This document shows, one piece after another, positions 17,627 to 27,317 of a stretch of 64,000 nt of DNA. Source of the stretch: CAYFXE01 sp964347035 (GTDB taxonomy: Bacteria > Acidobacteriota > Aminicenantia > Aminicenantales > Aminicenantaceae); NCBI GenBank assembly GCA_964347035.1, contig CAYFXE010000016.1, positions 1 to 64,000 on the forward strand, read 5' to 3'. The position numbers and the translations under genes are program-made. Every line of letters starts with the position of its first letter. The stretch's first letter is position 1. The notes beneath the pieces are model-generated. The model searched no databases, had not been told where the DNA came from, and saw only the letters and a program-made list of their open reading frames with translations.

Positions 17627-18745
17627 TCATCGAAAAGCTGCCATTTCGAGAAGCTGCTGGCCGATCGTCAACTGGTGCATCTGAGCCGTTCCCCCGAGGA
17701 TGGTGGCTGTGATGGCATCCTGGTAGTGATGGCCCACAGGATAATCATCGATAGTACCGAATGAGCCGTGAATCTTTATAGCTTGAGAAGAAACCCACAG
17801 AGCCGTCTCTGTCGCAAAATACTTGGCATAGGACATTTCTTTGATATGGCGCACACCGCGGCTTTTGAGGTCAGCAGCCCTGTAAGTGAGCCATCTCGAG
17901 GCTTCAATCCGGGTGGCCATCTCGGCGATAATCTCCTGGATGAGTTGGTGACCACCGATAGGTTTGCCGAATTGAACGCGGCTTTTTGCATACTTGAGGC
18001 TGGACTCAAGACAGCTCTGGGCCAGACCGACTGCTCCGGCTGCAAGAAAAAGACGGGCCGTGTCGATACCGCTTATGGCATCCCTCAGAGCCCTCCCAAC
18101 TTCTCCGACCTGGTTTTCGAGGGGAAGTTCCATGTCGGTAAACCTCAAAGTGCCCTCGCTTCCGCCTCTCCAGCTTATTTTTCCTTTTTGGGGTGTGCTC
18201 GAGTAACCCGGAGTATTCTTCTCTACGATGAAGGTCGCCAGCCCTTTTAGCCCTTTGCTCTTGTCCGTCTGGGCTATGAAGAGGATGACATCCGCGATCT
18301 CGCCGTTGGTGATGAAAATTTTAGTGCCGTTTATGACCCAACTGTTGCCGCTGCGGATCGCGGTTGTCTCGATCATCGAGGAATCACTGCCTGCATTGGG
18401 TTCAACCACAGCGCCAGACATAACGAGCTCGCCTCTGCACACCGGCGGGAGGTATTTNNNNNNNNNNTGAATGGGACCGCTCACAGCGGCTTGAGTGATC
18501 GCCAGGCTGGCCCAACAGAGATTCTCCCAGATAATGGCAGAAGTCACATAGTCCAGTCCCAATCCTCCATATTCCTGGGGCATGTGCGGGGCTAATAGCC
18601 CCTGGGCGGCCATTTTTTTTATGATCTCTGGATTAAATGTCTCTTGCCGAACGCTCTCCTTAACAAGCGGAAGAATCTCCTGATCTGCAAACTTTCGTGC
18701 CATATCTCGAAACATGCTCTGTTGTTCTGTTAATTCGAAGTCCAT
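17627..18745 (-). CDS. Acyl-CoA dehydrogenase (gap inside)
   Basis: A flavoprotein of about 372 or more residues that introduces an alpha,beta double bond in an acyl-CoA and hands electrons to ETF. Seen are the FAD-binding blocks GAVVEPNAGSDSS and WVINGTKIFITNGEIADV, GVGRAL-type helix ISGIDTARLFLAAGAVGLAQ, RVQFGKPIGGHQLIQEIIAEM, and IHGSFGTIDDYPVGHHYQD, where the catalytic Glu of many family members is not obvious. Ten N at 18458-18467 fall between SGPI and KYLPPVCRGE, where around 15 residues are normal. The substrate is unknown. Confidence 0.9.
   Translation of the reverse strand: MDFELTEQQSMFRDMARKFADQEILPLVKESVRQETFNPEIIKKMAAQGLLAPHMPQEYGGLGLDYVTSAIIWENLCWASLAITQAAVSGPIXXXXKYLPPVCRGELVMSGAVVEPNAGSDSSMIETTAIRSGNSWVINGTKIFITNGEIADVILFIAQTDKSKGLKGLATFIVEKNTPGYSSTPQKGKISWRGGSEGTLRFTDMELPLENQVGEVGRALRDAISGIDTARLFLAAGAVGLAQSCLESSLKYAKSRVQFGKPIGGHQLIQEIIAEMATRIEASRWLTYRAADLKSRGVRHIKEMSYAKYFATETALWVSSQAIKIHGSFGTIDDYPVGHHYQDAITATILGGTAQMHQLTIGQQLLEMAAFR
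18458..18467. other. Assembly gap (10 N) in the acyl-CoA dehydrogenase
   Basis: Ten N; the family alignment implies more missing sequence than this. Confidence 0.95.
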
Positions 18746-18772
18746 TTTTCCATCCTCCCGGATTTAAAGGGA

Positions 18773-19186
18773 TCAGGGCTGGTATTTTCCTTCTTTTTTC
18801 TCCACCAATTCGACGAGAAGGCCATGGGTATCACGTGGATGGAGGAACGCACTCAGACCCTCGGCCCCAGGTTTGGGTTCACCGAGGACTTCAATTCCAG
18901 CCTTCTTGATCAGGGAGATTTCGGCCTGAATATCATCCACTTCATAACAGATATGGTGGAATCCCTCTCCGTGCTTTTTGAGAAATTTCGCCATAACACC
19001 TTGACTACCGATGGGTTGAAGGAGCTCGATCAGGACCTCGCCCACCGGAACCATGCTGACCTCGATCGCCCCGTCGCCACCGATTATTGGATCTGATGAT
19101 TCTAATCTAAAAACCCTGCGGTAAAACTCCCTAGCCTCCTCAAGGTCCTTGACAGCGATTCCAAGATGACTAATCTGTTTGATCAT
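18773..19186 (-). CDS. mce: Methylmalonyl-CoA epimerase (VOC fold)
   Basis: 137 residues with two VOC repeats. Metal-site residues are in place: His in QISHLGIAV, Glu in VLIELLQPIG, His in GEGFHHICYEV, and Glu in GLLVELVEK. It interconverts R- and S-methylmalonyl-CoA. As first gene of the ACAD-Fix-ETF operon it links odd-chain, branched-chain or propionate carbon to acyl-CoA oxidation. The mutase subunits lie 29 kb away. Confidence 0.9.
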   Translation of the reverse strand: MIKQISHLGIAVKDLEEAREFYRRVFRLESSDPIIGGDGAIEVSMVPVGEVLIELLQPIGSQGVMAKFLKKHGEGFHHICYEVDDIQAEISLIKKAGIEVLGEPKPGAEGLSAFLHPRDTHGLLVELVEKKEGKYQP

Positions 19187-19230
19187 CTCTCTCCTCCGAC
19201 TTGATGAAGTTATAAGGGGTGCTGTGAATA

Positions 19231-19249
19231 TGTCTGAATGTCAGAGACA
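19231..19249. promoter_or_regulatory. Imperfect palindrome upstream of the epimerase operon
   Basis: TGTCTGA-ATG-TCAGAGACA, 45 nt upstream of the operon start. A two-base insertion spoils perfect symmetry. It may be an operator; no regulator gene is adjacent. Confidence 0.25.
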
Positions 19250-19354
19250 ATGATTTGCCTTATTGGTCATTTCTGGCAAGGCTCGTTCGGGCGGCACTTC
19301 GCGCTCGTCTTTCAAGAGAGACTTATAGCATAGGAAATATTTGATGTCAAAAAC

Positions 19355-19461
19355 TGTCACTCAGTTGCTCAGTAACACAGTGACTCAATAACTCAGCAAG
19401 ATGAAGACATTTTCCATCCTTCCTGAGTAACTGAGTGAAAGTATCACTGAGCAACTGAAAC
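19355..19461. repeat. Octamer-periodic inverted repeat (CAGTNACN family), copy 1
   Basis: The left arm reads as consecutive octamers CAGTTGCT, CAGTAACA, CAGTGACT, CAATAACT, CAG. The right arm, reverse complemented, reads CAGTTGCT, CAGTGATA, CTTTCACT, CAGTTACT, CAG. The arms then continue with similar AAGATGAAG/AAGGATGGA sequence, so about 45 nt per side can fold as an imperfect hairpin with a small loop near 19405-19415. The same octamer pattern recurs at 56075-56250 and 56716-56846. Confidence 0.75.
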
Positions 19462-19518
19462 ATTTTGTACTCGCATTTTGGATACAATTCTGGCATACTG
19501 GTGTGGTCAAAATTCGGC

Positions 19519-20628
19519 ATGATGAAGAAGCTGATAAGAGATTGTGTCCTAAAGATAGAACAGTATGAACCTGGCAAAACCATAGAGGTCATCAGGCGAG
19601 AACTTGCTCTTGAGGGCGAGATTCACAAGCTCGCCTCGAACGAGAATCCCCTAGGTCCATCACCCCTGGCATTAAAGGCCATCAAAGATTCTTTGGATGA
19701 GGGACATCTCTATCCTGATAATCGATGCCATGATCTCAGAGAAAGACTTGCCGCACATCTCGGGTTACCGCCGGAGAATATCGCTGTGGGTAACGGTACG
19801 ACAGAACTTATCTTCCTGATAGGAGTAGCGTTCTTGAATCCTGGAGAAACTTATATCACGAGCCAATCTTCCTTCATTATGGGAAAAATTGTGGCCCAAA
19901 TCATGGACAGCCAGTTGATAGAGATTCCTTTGAAAGAGAACCGCCATAACCTTGAAGCCATCTCGAATCAGATTAGTGCTGAAACCAAGATCGTCTATCT
20001 GGACAATCCCATGAATCCGATAGGAACCATTATTACCCAAGAAGAAGCCGTGAAATTCATGAATAAGATTCCGCCCGATGTGGTTATCGCCTTCGATGAG
20101 GCCTATTTTGAATATGTGAGCAGAGATGATTATCCCAATACTCTCGAGTTTGTCAAAGACGGAAGGAATGTGATTGTTTTGCGCACCTTCTCAAAGTTGT
20201 ATGGATTAGCCGGATTTAGGATTGGATATTGTGTAGCCAAAGAAGATTTCATACAAGCCATCCAAAGAGTGAGCCCACCCTTTTCTGTCAATAGAATTGC
20301 CCAGGCAGGGGCTGCGGCCGCTTTAAACGATCATCACCACAAAAAAAAGACCAAGGAAATCACTGCATCGGGAAAGAAATTTCTGTGTGATCATTTCGAT
20401 AAGATGTCTGTTTTTTATATCCCCTCTGAGACAAATTTTGTGACGATAGATTTAAAGACTGATGCTCAAATAGTCTCTAAAGAACTTCAGAAATATAATG
20501 TGATCGTCCGACCATTAACCATGTACGGAAAACCTACGTTTTTACGTGTTACCATCGGAACACTGGAGCAGAATGAACGATTTATTGACGCTTTTAAGCA
20601 AATTTTTCAAAATCATCGTGATGCCTAA
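19519..20628 (+). CDS. hisC: Histidinol-phosphate/aromatic aminotransferase family, PLP-dependent
   Basis: About 369 residues, fold type I aminotransferase. LASNENPLGPSPLALKAI, NRCHDLRERLA, the aspartate region IAFDEAYFEY, and the Schiff-base lysine in RTFSKLYGLAGFRIGY are clear. NPMNPIGT replaces the usual NPNNPTGT. I chose ATG 19519/19522, since residues upstream are not conserved and lie next to a repeat. It precedes iorAB by 83 nt, so it may transaminate aromatic amino acids to supply arylpyruvates rather than act in histidine synthesis; no other his genes are present. Confidence 0.85.
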   Translation: MMKKLIRDCVLKIEQYEPGKTIEVIRRELALEGEIHKLASNENPLGPSPLALKAIKDSLDEGHLYPDNRCHDLRERLAAHLGLPPENIAVGNGTTELIFLIGVAFLNPGETYITSQSSFIMGKIVAQIMDSQLIEIPLKENRHNLEAISNQISAETKIVYLDNPMNPIGTIITQEEAVKFMNKIPPDVVIAFDEAYFEYVSRDDYPNTLEFVKDGRNVIVLRTFSKLYGLAGFRIGYCVAKEDFIQAIQRVSPPFSVNRIAQAGAAAALNDHHHKKKTKEITASGKKFLCDHFDKMSVFYIPSETNFVTIDLKTDAQIVSKELQKYNVIVRPLTMYGKPTFLRVTIGTLEQNERFIDAFKQIFQNHRDA

Positions 20629-20711
20629 CACAGCGAACCTAAATCTAGACGGAGATAAATCAATTTTCTTGGGGAACAATCTCATTATTTTTATTTTTTT
20701 AAATATTAACG

Positions 20712-22616
20712 ATGAAGAATAGAACACCATCAAGGAAGATGCAGGTGCTGCTGGGTAATGTGGCCATAGCCAGGGGGCTTGTCGAGGCTGGATGCCATGT
20801 CGTGACCTCTTATCCAGGGACTCCCAGTTCGGAGATCATCCCGGCTGTGGTCGAATTCAAGAAAGCCTTGGGTTTGAACACCTACATCGAGTGGTCGGCT
20901 AATGAGAAAGTGGCTTTTGATAACGCATTAGCAGCCAGTATGACGGGCAAAAGGGCTGCCGTAACCATGAAGCAGGTGGGACTCAACGTCGCTTCCGACT
21001 CTCTGATGAGTTCGGCCTACACAGGCGTTGTCGGCGGACTGGTCGTCATCAGCTGCGATGATCCCGGTCCTCACAGCTCTCAGACTGAACAGGATTCCCG
21101 TTTTTTCGCCATGTTTGCCAAGGTGCCCGTTTATGATCCCTCCACCCCGCAGGAGGCGAAGGAGATGGTTAAAGAGGCCTTCAAGCTTTCGGAGGCCTTC
21201 CAGATTCCCGTCCTTCTCCGCCCGACAATCCGCGTCTCCCACGCCAAACAGAGTGTGATGCTATCGCCGGTTAAAATTCTGGACCGATCAGCAAATTTCA
21301 GAAAGGATCCAGAACGCTGGGCAGCAACACCCAAATACAGATTTATACTTCATAAAAGGCTCAACGAAACTCTCAGAAAAGTCCAACTCAGATTCGAAAA
21401 AGATACGAAATGGAATTATGAAGTCAGCCCTTCAGGGGAGACATCTTTGGGGATCGTTACTTGTAGCGTGAGCTTTGCCGTCTTTCTGGACATTATGGAA
21501 GAATTTGATCTAAAAGATGCTGTCGATATCCTGAAAATCGGAACACCATATCCATTTCCTCAAAAAAGAGTTGCTGATTTTATCCAAAGACACAAAAAGG
21601 TTTTGGTGATCGAGGAACCCGATTCGGTCATCGAATCTCAAATCATCGATAAAAAAAAAGTGCTCGGGAGATTAACGGGCCACGTTCCCTCTCAGGGTGA
21701 ATTAGATCCTGATGTGATCTATGACATCTTGGCCTGCGGGTTGAAAGAAACGGGTGTTACCCGCTTGAGGAAACATAAAGATGTCAAGCTCGATCAGCTG
21801 ATAGAAAGTATGGATCTCCCTTTCCGAAAACCCACCCTATGTGCTGGTTGTCCGGAACGGGCGGCTTTTTATGCCATCAGGAAAGTATTCCCTAAGGCCA
21901 TATATCCCAGCGACATCGGCTGTTATACGCTCGGACTCAATCTCGGCGCTGTGGACACAGTCCTCGACATGGGTGCGGGCATAACGTTGGCGAGCGGATT
22001 TTTTCATGCCTTCCATCAGGATAACAAGGAGATACCCATCGTGGCTACGATAGGAGATTCCACCTTCTACCATTCAGGAACAGCCTCCTTGTTGAACGCT
22101 GTTTACAACGACGCTCGGTTTATTTTAGTCATTCTTGATAATGAGATCACAGCGATGACTGGAATGCAGCCCACGCCTGGCCTGGGGATAACGGCTGACG
22201 GAAGTCCGGGAAGACGGGTGATTCTTGAAGAATTGGTCAAAGGCTGTGGTGTGGATTGGATTAAGACCGCGGATCCCTATGAGATCCCACGGTTTATAAA
22301 GCTCTTGAAAGATGCCAGGAAGCATACCCAAAAGCGAGAGGGAGGGATTGCGGTGATCATTGCTAGACATCCCTGCTTGATCCGGTACCCGGGGGAGATC
22401 AGGAAGAGAGCCATCAAAGTTGAAATCACTGATGACTGCAACGTTTGTATGTACTGCCTTGATTATTTTGAATGTCCCGCCCTTCGGGTAAACCAAGACG
22501 AAACTCTGGTCGAGATAGACAGGGCTCTTTGCATCGATTGTGGCATTTGTATCGATGTCTGCCCTAGAGGGGCGATTGTGTCAGTGAAGAAAATAAAAAG
22601 CAAAAAGGCCCACTAA
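20712..22616 (+). CDS. iorA: Indolepyruvate:ferredoxin oxidoreductase, alpha subunit
   Basis: 634 residues. The N-terminal half carries GNVAIARGLVEAGCHVVTSYPGTPSSEI and WSANEKVAFDNALAAS (pyrimidine-binding part). The second half has CAGCPERAAFYAIRK and the TPP motif region GDSTFYHSG...NAVYNDARF. The C-terminus holds two 4Fe-4S motifs, CNVCMYCLDYFECP and CIDCGICIDVCP. With IorB it oxidatively decarboxylates arylpyruvates to aryl-acetyl-CoA, reducing ferredoxin. It suits anaerobic aromatic amino-acid fermentation together with the upstream aminotransferase. Confidence 0.94.
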   Translation: MKNRTPSRKMQVLLGNVAIARGLVEAGCHVVTSYPGTPSSEIIPAVVEFKKALGLNTYIEWSANEKVAFDNALAASMTGKRAAVTMKQVGLNVASDSLMSSAYTGVVGGLVVISCDDPGPHSSQTEQDSRFFAMFAKVPVYDPSTPQEAKEMVKEAFKLSEAFQIPVLLRPTIRVSHAKQSVMLSPVKILDRSANFRKDPERWAATPKYRFILHKRLNETLRKVQLRFEKDTKWNYEVSPSGETSLGIVTCSVSFAVFLDIMEEFDLKDAVDILKIGTPYPFPQKRVADFIQRHKKVLVIEEPDSVIESQIIDKKKVLGRLTGHVPSQGELDPDVIYDILACGLKETGVTRLRKHKDVKLDQLIESMDLPFRKPTLCAGCPERAAFYAIRKVFPKAIYPSDIGCYTLGLNLGAVDTVLDMGAGITLASGFFHAFHQDNKEIPIVATIGDSTFYHSGTASLLNAVYNDARFILVILDNEITAMTGMQPTPGLGITADGSPGRRVILEELVKGCGVDWIKTADPYEIPRFIKLLKDARKHTQKREGGIAVIIARHPCLIRYPGEIRKRAIKVEITDDCNVCMYCLDYFECPALRVNQDETLVEIDRALCIDCGICIDVCPRGAIVSVKKIKSKKAH

Positions 22617-22630
22617 AGGATTTAATAGCT

Positions 22631-23206
22631 GTGCAAACGATGAGATTGCAGATGATCCTAGCCGGAGTTGGAGGACAGGGAATACTCTTCTCTTCCAGGA
22701 TATTCTCTGAATTGGGATTAAAGCTTAAGCTGTCAGTGATGGGTTCAGAAACCCATGGAATGAGTCAGCGCGGAGGTTCAGTCATTTCCCATTTGAAACT
22801 TGGCCCCTTCTACAGCCCACTCATCAGGTCGAGCACTGCAGATCTCCTGTATTCCTTCGACAAAAACGAGACCTACAAAACCCTGAAATTTTTAAAAGAG
22901 GGGGGCGTTTGCTTTGCCAACCTCCCGGGCGGAGATCGATTCGATCAAAAGATATTGAATTACCTTAAGACAAAAAAGATCACATTCAATGCATTTGACG
23001 CCAGCGGAGAAGCCGCTAAATTAGGCTCTGTAAGGGCTGCCAACATCATCCTTATTGGATATTCGGTGGGAACCGGACTCGTTCCATTCGAGGACAGAGA
23101 TCTGAGAGCTGTTCTCAAATCAGTGAGCCGGAAGAAAGACCTGAAAATGAATTTGGAGGCATTTGAAGCTGGCTTTCAACAGGGAAGCCGGATTAAAGAC
23201 ATCTAG
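22631..23206 (+). CDS. iorB: Indolepyruvate:ferredoxin oxidoreductase, beta subunit
   Basis: 191 residues from GTG 22631 (ATG 22640 is an alternative). MILAGVGGQGILFSSRIFSE is the gamma-type 2-oxoacid oxidoreductase signature, and GSETHGMSQRGGSVISHLK is the conserved catalytic block. It follows iorA by 14 nt, and the two form the TPP enzyme. It ends 7 nt from the convergent symporter gene. Confidence 0.93.
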   Translation: MQTMRLQMILAGVGGQGILFSSRIFSELGLKLKLSVMGSETHGMSQRGGSVISHLKLGPFYSPLIRSSTADLLYSFDKNETYKTLKFLKEGGVCFANLPGGDRFDQKILNYLKTKKITFNAFDASGEAAKLGSVRAANIILIGYSVGTGLVPFEDRDLRAVLKSVSRKKDLKMNLEAFEAGFQQGSRIKDI

Positions 23207-23213
23207 TCAGAAT

Positions 23214-24551
23214 TTAGCCGAATAAACTGAATTTGAAGACAGATTCCAAAAGCCAATTGACACCCACAAATAAAATGGCAACGGGGATAACAATCCTGAT
23301 CCACCAATAGAGAACCAGGGGAAAGGGATTTCTTCTTCCCTCTGACAGTTCTTTAAGTGCTTCTGATCTTTTGATAAACCAAGCTGTCGTGATGACGGCA
23401 AGAAGCGACCCAAGAGCCTGCATCCCTGAACCAAAAGTCAAATCCCAAGGCACAAAGATCTTAAAGTTAATCATCGGAGGTATAGCTAATAAAAAGACAA
23501 TACTGCAGATGATGATGACCGCTTTCTTTCTTTCGATCTTCGAATTATCTACAGCACCTCCGACCAGGACTTCAAAAGCGGCCACATCAGAGAGGTAAGC
23601 AGCTCCGAATAGACCAAGAAAAAAGAGAAGGCCAAATATCCAACCAATCGGCATCATGTCAAAAGTTTTTGGAAGTGTGGAAAAGATCAGAGAAGGCCCG
23701 GAGCCAGGTTCTAACCCAAATGAGAACACAGCAGGAAAGATAACAAAACCAGCCAAAAGGCCAGCTGTCGAAGCTCCAATTCCTGTTAACAGGGCATGTT
23801 TGGGGATATCAGCTTTTGTGTTGAGATATGAACCATAAATGACCATGAATGTTCCCCCCAGGGACATAGAAAAGAAGGCCATTCCCAGCGCCGCGGCCAT
23901 GACAGATGGGGTGAGTTCGCTGAAACGGAATCCACCTATATACCATTGGAGTCCTCTATTAGCTCCCTGGAGCGTGACCGACCGCATGATGAGAATAACC
24001 AGGATTGTAAACAGAGTGGGAACGATCCACTTACTGATCCGTTCAATTCCCTTCCTCAACCCTTTAATCAGGACGATTCCGCAGGTAAAGATGACAAAGC
24101 CTGTCATCAGCAGCTGCAACAGGAATGAGGTGAGGTTGAAGCCCTGTTGAGGGGGGAGGATAGCCGCAGGATTTAGGTTGAGATTGAAAGCATTCAGGAA
24201 TTCCCCCAGAGCGTGATATCCTACCCATCCAACTGCGTTGGAATAATATCCAGTGGCCCAGAAGACAATAAAGAACAAGAATGCTCCAATAAATTTTCCA
24301 CCAGGCAATCCGCCTTTCTCGTAGGAACCCAATGTGCCTCGCCTTGTGTATCGACCCAGTGTCCATTCTGCCATCAATGCTGGTATTCCGACGAAGAGGA
24401 CAATTGCTAGGTAGAAAAGGACAAATGCAGCGCCGCCGAATTTCCCAACCATATAGGGAAAGCGCCAGACTGCGCCTAAGCCCACAGCGACTCCAATCAT
24501 GGTCATCAGAAGACCGAAGAACGATGTGAACGTTTCTCGTTTTGGTGCCAA
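23214..24551 (-). CDS. Sodium-dependent amino-acid transporter (NSS/SNF family)
   Basis: 445 residues with about 11-12 transmembrane segments. TM1 has GVAVGLGAVWRFPYMVGKFGGAAF, the unwound Na+/substrate site of the LeuT fold, and TM6 has AAALGMAFFSMSLGGTFMVIYGSY. NSS proteins bring in amino acids with sodium. Being beside iorAB and the aminotransferase suggests an aromatic or bulky amino-acid substrate. Translation starts at TTG 24551 with a modest AGGT site; the gene is convergent with iorB. Confidence 0.9.
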   Translation of the reverse strand: MAPKRETFTSFFGLLMTMIGVAVGLGAVWRFPYMVGKFGGAAFVLFYLAIVLFVGIPALMAEWTLGRYTRRGTLGSYEKGGLPGGKFIGAFLFFIVFWATGYYSNAVGWVGYHALGEFLNAFNLNLNPAAILPPQQGFNLTSFLLQLLMTGFVIFTCGIVLIKGLRKGIERISKWIVPTLFTILVILIMRSVTLQGANRGLQWYIGGFRFSELTPSVMAAALGMAFFSMSLGGTFMVIYGSYLNTKADIPKHALLTGIGASTAGLLAGFVIFPAVFSFGLEPGSGPSLIFSTLPKTFDMMPIGWIFGLLFFLGLFGAAYLSDVAAFEVLVGGAVDNSKIERKKAVIIICSIVFLLAIPPMINFKIFVPWDLTFGSGMQALGSLLAVITTAWFIKRSEALKELSEGRRNPFPLVLYWWIRIVIPVAILFVGVNWLLESVFKFSLFG

Positions 24552-24606
24552 AAACTGACCTCTTTTTAGATTCTACTCAGTTGGTTTCGCCCAGGACTCC
24601 ATATTT

Positions 24607-26403
24607 TTACTCTTCCCGCCCATGAATCTTGTAATACTCATCCACCATCCTGCGTATATCGACAATCGATCCTTTGGTCGGTCCTTCAGTCAGCGGCTCC
24701 TTTTGGAACCTTTCTGGCAGGGTATCGTCCTCTCTTCTTACTCCGAATCGACGGTTGAGTGTATATTCCAAGTCGATGTGATCTCCCAGGATTCTTTCCA
24801 GATATTCAGGAGAATAATCGATCCCTGTTCCTGCTCTTAAAAGAGCGGAGGTGTTTTCGAAGTTCAGGATATCCATACACAGGCCGATATTCTTGCACAT
24901 CGTCAGGCAGTCCGTCAGAAGCGCTATTTTTTCAGAGTAGCTGACTAAGGCAGCCTTTCCCTCCTCGGCGAGCCTGTCTGCTGCCTTTTCTGTCCCGAAA
25001 CGTTTCTTTGCTTCTTCTCTTCTGTTGGTTAATTCAAAATAAGGTTCTGCCCGAAGGTGATCAGCCCCCCTGGCGGCAACGGCATAGGTGAGGCCATAGG
25101 CTTTAATTCCTCGAGGGTCGCCGCAGATCATATCCAGTCCTTTGACATGCATCACAAGTTTTTTTGCCTCTTCGCCGAAGCTTTCTGATAATTTCTTCGC
25201 TCCCTCAGCCAGTCGATCTCCGATCCCCCGGCGAAAGGTGATCATATTCACGATTTCTCGTATCTTGTCTGTCTTGCCCCAACTGACCTCATAACCATCT
25301 AGATCTTTGGGATGGATAAGTCCCTTTTCCTGACATTCCATGATCCAGCCGATCACCTCAGAGGTGGATATGGAATCCAGGCCGACTTGGTTCAGATAGG
25401 CATTCATCTCCAGGGCAAAAGGGAGATTTTTGTTGCCTAATCGAGAGGTGAAACTACAGAGGGTTTCAAACTCAGGTCCCTCGGCTTCGGAGTCGCCAAC
25501 GACATAATAACGAGAGCAATGGAGGTTACAGTTGAAGCAGGCCTTGTTTTTGACCTTGTACGTTTTGGCCAACTCCTGACCAGAAATTTCATCCACGTAC
25601 GAGCAGACGCCTTCTAAAAAATGTCTGGTGGGTAGGATGCCGATGTTGTTCAAGTCCTTCATCAACATCGTCGTGCCCATATGGTAACGTTTTTTATATT
25701 CATTATGGTTCATGATGTCTTCTTCGATCTTTTGGACCTCGGATAGGAAGGTGAGAGTGTCGGCGACCTCAAGAGACCGGAAGCCTTTTACGGCCAGGGC
25801 TTTAAGATTCTTTGATCCCATGATCGCTCCCATCCCAGTGCGGCCGTTAACCCTGTTCCCACTCGAGACTATGGCCGCAAAATGGACGAGATTTTCTCCT
25901 GCTGGCCCGATCGCCGCCACCTGTATGGAATAGTCCTGATTATCTTTTCTGATCGCTTTTGTGGTATCCGTGATGATTTTTCCAGCATGTTCCGGACAGT
26001 CGACAAACTCAGCACCTGATTCCGTGACGAGGAGGTAGAGCAGGGTATCAGCCTTTCCTGTGATGATGATCTGGTCGAATCCAGTGAGTTTCATCTCCGC
26101 GGCGAATTGTCCTCCGGCTCCCGAGTCTCCCAGAATACCTGTCAACGGTGATTTGGCAGTCACAGTATAATAAGCTGAGGCGGGCAAGAGAGAGCCTGTG
26201 AGGGGACCGACGCCAAATATGAGGATATTCTCAGGACTCAAAGGATCGCAATCCGGGTCGAGCTCTTCAAACAGCCTTTTTGTGTTTGCCGCCCGCCCGC
26301 CGATAACAGTTCTTACCCAGGAAGGATCAAGGGTCTCTATGTGAGTGCTGCGTTCTGTTAAATCAACTCTTAAAACTCTCCCTCCGTAACCGAAGCTAAG
26401 CAC
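24607..26403 (-). CDS. aor: Tungsten/molybdenum aldehyde:ferredoxin oxidoreductase family
   Basis: 598 residues. The N-terminal pterin domain has GYGGRVLRVDLTER, GPLTGSLLPASAYYTVTAKSP and GRTGMGAIMGSKNLKA. The 4Fe-4S cluster site is CFNCNLHCSRYY with a fourth Cys in LTDCLTMCK. MHVKGLDMICGDPRGIKAYGL is a conserved AOR block. AORs oxidise aldehydes to acids with ferredoxin. The GTG start overlaps the upstream ferredoxin gene by 8 nt and has a GGAGGAGGG site. Likely role: dealing with aldehydes from amino-acid keto-acid breakdown. Confidence 0.92.
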   Translation of the reverse strand: MLSFGYGGRVLRVDLTERSTHIETLDPSWVRTVIGGRAANTKRLFEELDPDCDPLSPENILIFGVGPLTGSLLPASAYYTVTAKSPLTGILGDSGAGGQFAAEMKLTGFDQIIITGKADTLLYLLVTESGAEFVDCPEHAGKIITDTTKAIRKDNQDYSIQVAAIGPAGENLVHFAAIVSSGNRVNGRTGMGAIMGSKNLKALAVKGFRSLEVADTLTFLSEVQKIEEDIMNHNEYKKRYHMGTTMLMKDLNNIGILPTRHFLEGVCSYVDEISGQELAKTYKVKNKACFNCNLHCSRYYVVGDSEAEGPEFETLCSFTSRLGNKNLPFALEMNAYLNQVGLDSISTSEVIGWIMECQEKGLIHPKDLDGYEVSWGKTDKIREIVNMITFRRGIGDRLAEGAKKLSESFGEEAKKLVMHVKGLDMICGDPRGIKAYGLTYAVAARGADHLRAEPYFELTNRREEAKKRFGTEKAADRLAEEGKAALVSYSEKIALLTDCLTMCKNIGLCMDILNFENTSALLRAGTGIDYSPEYLERILGDHIDLEYTLNRRFGVRREDDTLPERFQKEPLTEGPTKGSIVDIRRMVDEYYKIHGREE

Positions 26404-26917
26404 GAGCCCTCCTCCATTTCTTTCTTAAATCAGCACCCTGTTCTTGGATGTGAAAACACCGTTTCTGGCTTGGGCTCATATCCCTTGTTTTATTTTTTTC
26501 GGCCTCCAGAGAAGGATGATCCTCCTTTTCAACCTCAAAGGTTATGGCTCCCTCAGTGCAGGCTTTTACACACCTCGGTCTTCCTCCACAGAGGTCGCAA
26601 ACATAAACGAGATCCTTGAATATCTCAATGGCTCCAATCGGACAGGCCTTCTCGCAGACACCACAGAGCGAACAGAGAGTGGGACTGACGATAACCTGCC
26701 CGTAGGTTCCAAGGATCATGGCCTTCTCGGGACAACTCAGACAATACCTCTCTTGACATTGGTTGCAGACGATAGGGCCGTCGACACCGGTCTCGTACAA
26801 ACTCATCACCTTGATTCTGGCTAGGTTATGATTAATTCTTCCTGTACGGAAGAAGGCGCAGGCCGTCTCACACCTTCTACATCCGGTACATTTGCTTATG
26901 TCGACTCGGATCGCCAT
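26396..26917 (-). CDS. Four-cluster-type ferredoxin partner of AOR
   Basis: 173 residues with four Cys clusters: CTGCRRCETACAF, CNQCQERYCLSCP, CSLCGVCEKACP and CDLCGGRPRCVKAC. This pattern belongs to the HycB/CooF/DmsB electron-transfer subunits. Its stop overlaps the AOR start, so it likely wires AOR to an electron acceptor. The tail after residue 135 is highly charged. Confidence 0.9.
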   Translation of the reverse strand: MAIRVDISKCTGCRRCETACAFFRTGRINHNLARIKVMSLYETGVDGPIVCNQCQERYCLSCPEKAMILGTYGQVIVSPTLCSLCGVCEKACPIGAIEIFKDLVYVCDLCGGRPRCVKACTEGAITFEVEKEDHPSLEAEKNKTRDMSPSQKRCFHIQEQGADLRKKWRRARA

Positions 26918-26971
26918 GATAAACTTCCCGGTTTCTAAATAAAATGGGAAAGATCTAGGAAAAAACTGATC

Positions 26972-27253
26972 TTATCCTTCTTCTTTGATGAGTTCGAGAC
27001 GGAATTGAACCTGGCCATCTGGATCTGGACAGCAAAAATTTTTGACTCCTCTGACCCAATGTCCTTCTTCTAACCTGTCTTTATGAGCAAAGATTGGGAA
27101 GATAGGCATCATGCTTTGTAAAGCCCAGATACAAACATGTTTGCCCTCGGGAATAGTAAGCTTAGAATCCTCAACGGTGAAATAATCGCCCACCTGCACG
27201 GGCAGATTGCAGTAGCCGTCTATCCTGTCCACACTCACCTTTATTTTTGCCAT
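26972..27253 (-). CDS. TIGR04076-family small protein
   Basis: About 93 residues from ATG 27253 (upstream TTG/ATG choices lack support). It resembles the TIGR04076 family: KIKVSVDRIDGYCNLPVQVGDYFTVED, then PEGKHVCIWALQSMMPI, then VRGVKNFCCPDPDGQVQFRLE. Conserved Cys suggest metal or redox binding. Function unknown. It lies 54 nt upstream of the ferredoxin-AOR pair on the same strand, probably in one transcript. Confidence 0.7.
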   Translation of the reverse strand: MAKIKVSVDRIDGYCNLPVQVGDYFTVEDSKLTIPEGKHVCIWALQSMMPIFPIFAHKDRLEEGHWVRGVKNFCCPDPDGQVQFRLELIKEEG

Positions 27254-27317
27254 TTTGTCTCTCCCAAAAATATTTTTGATTGTACCCACAAAATTAAATA
27301 GATATCAAATATTTTTT

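Noticed and set aside
19355..19461. Octamer arrays considered as a CRISPR array
   Set aside because: Units are only 8 nt, have no unique spacers and are arranged in inverted halves; no cas genes are present.
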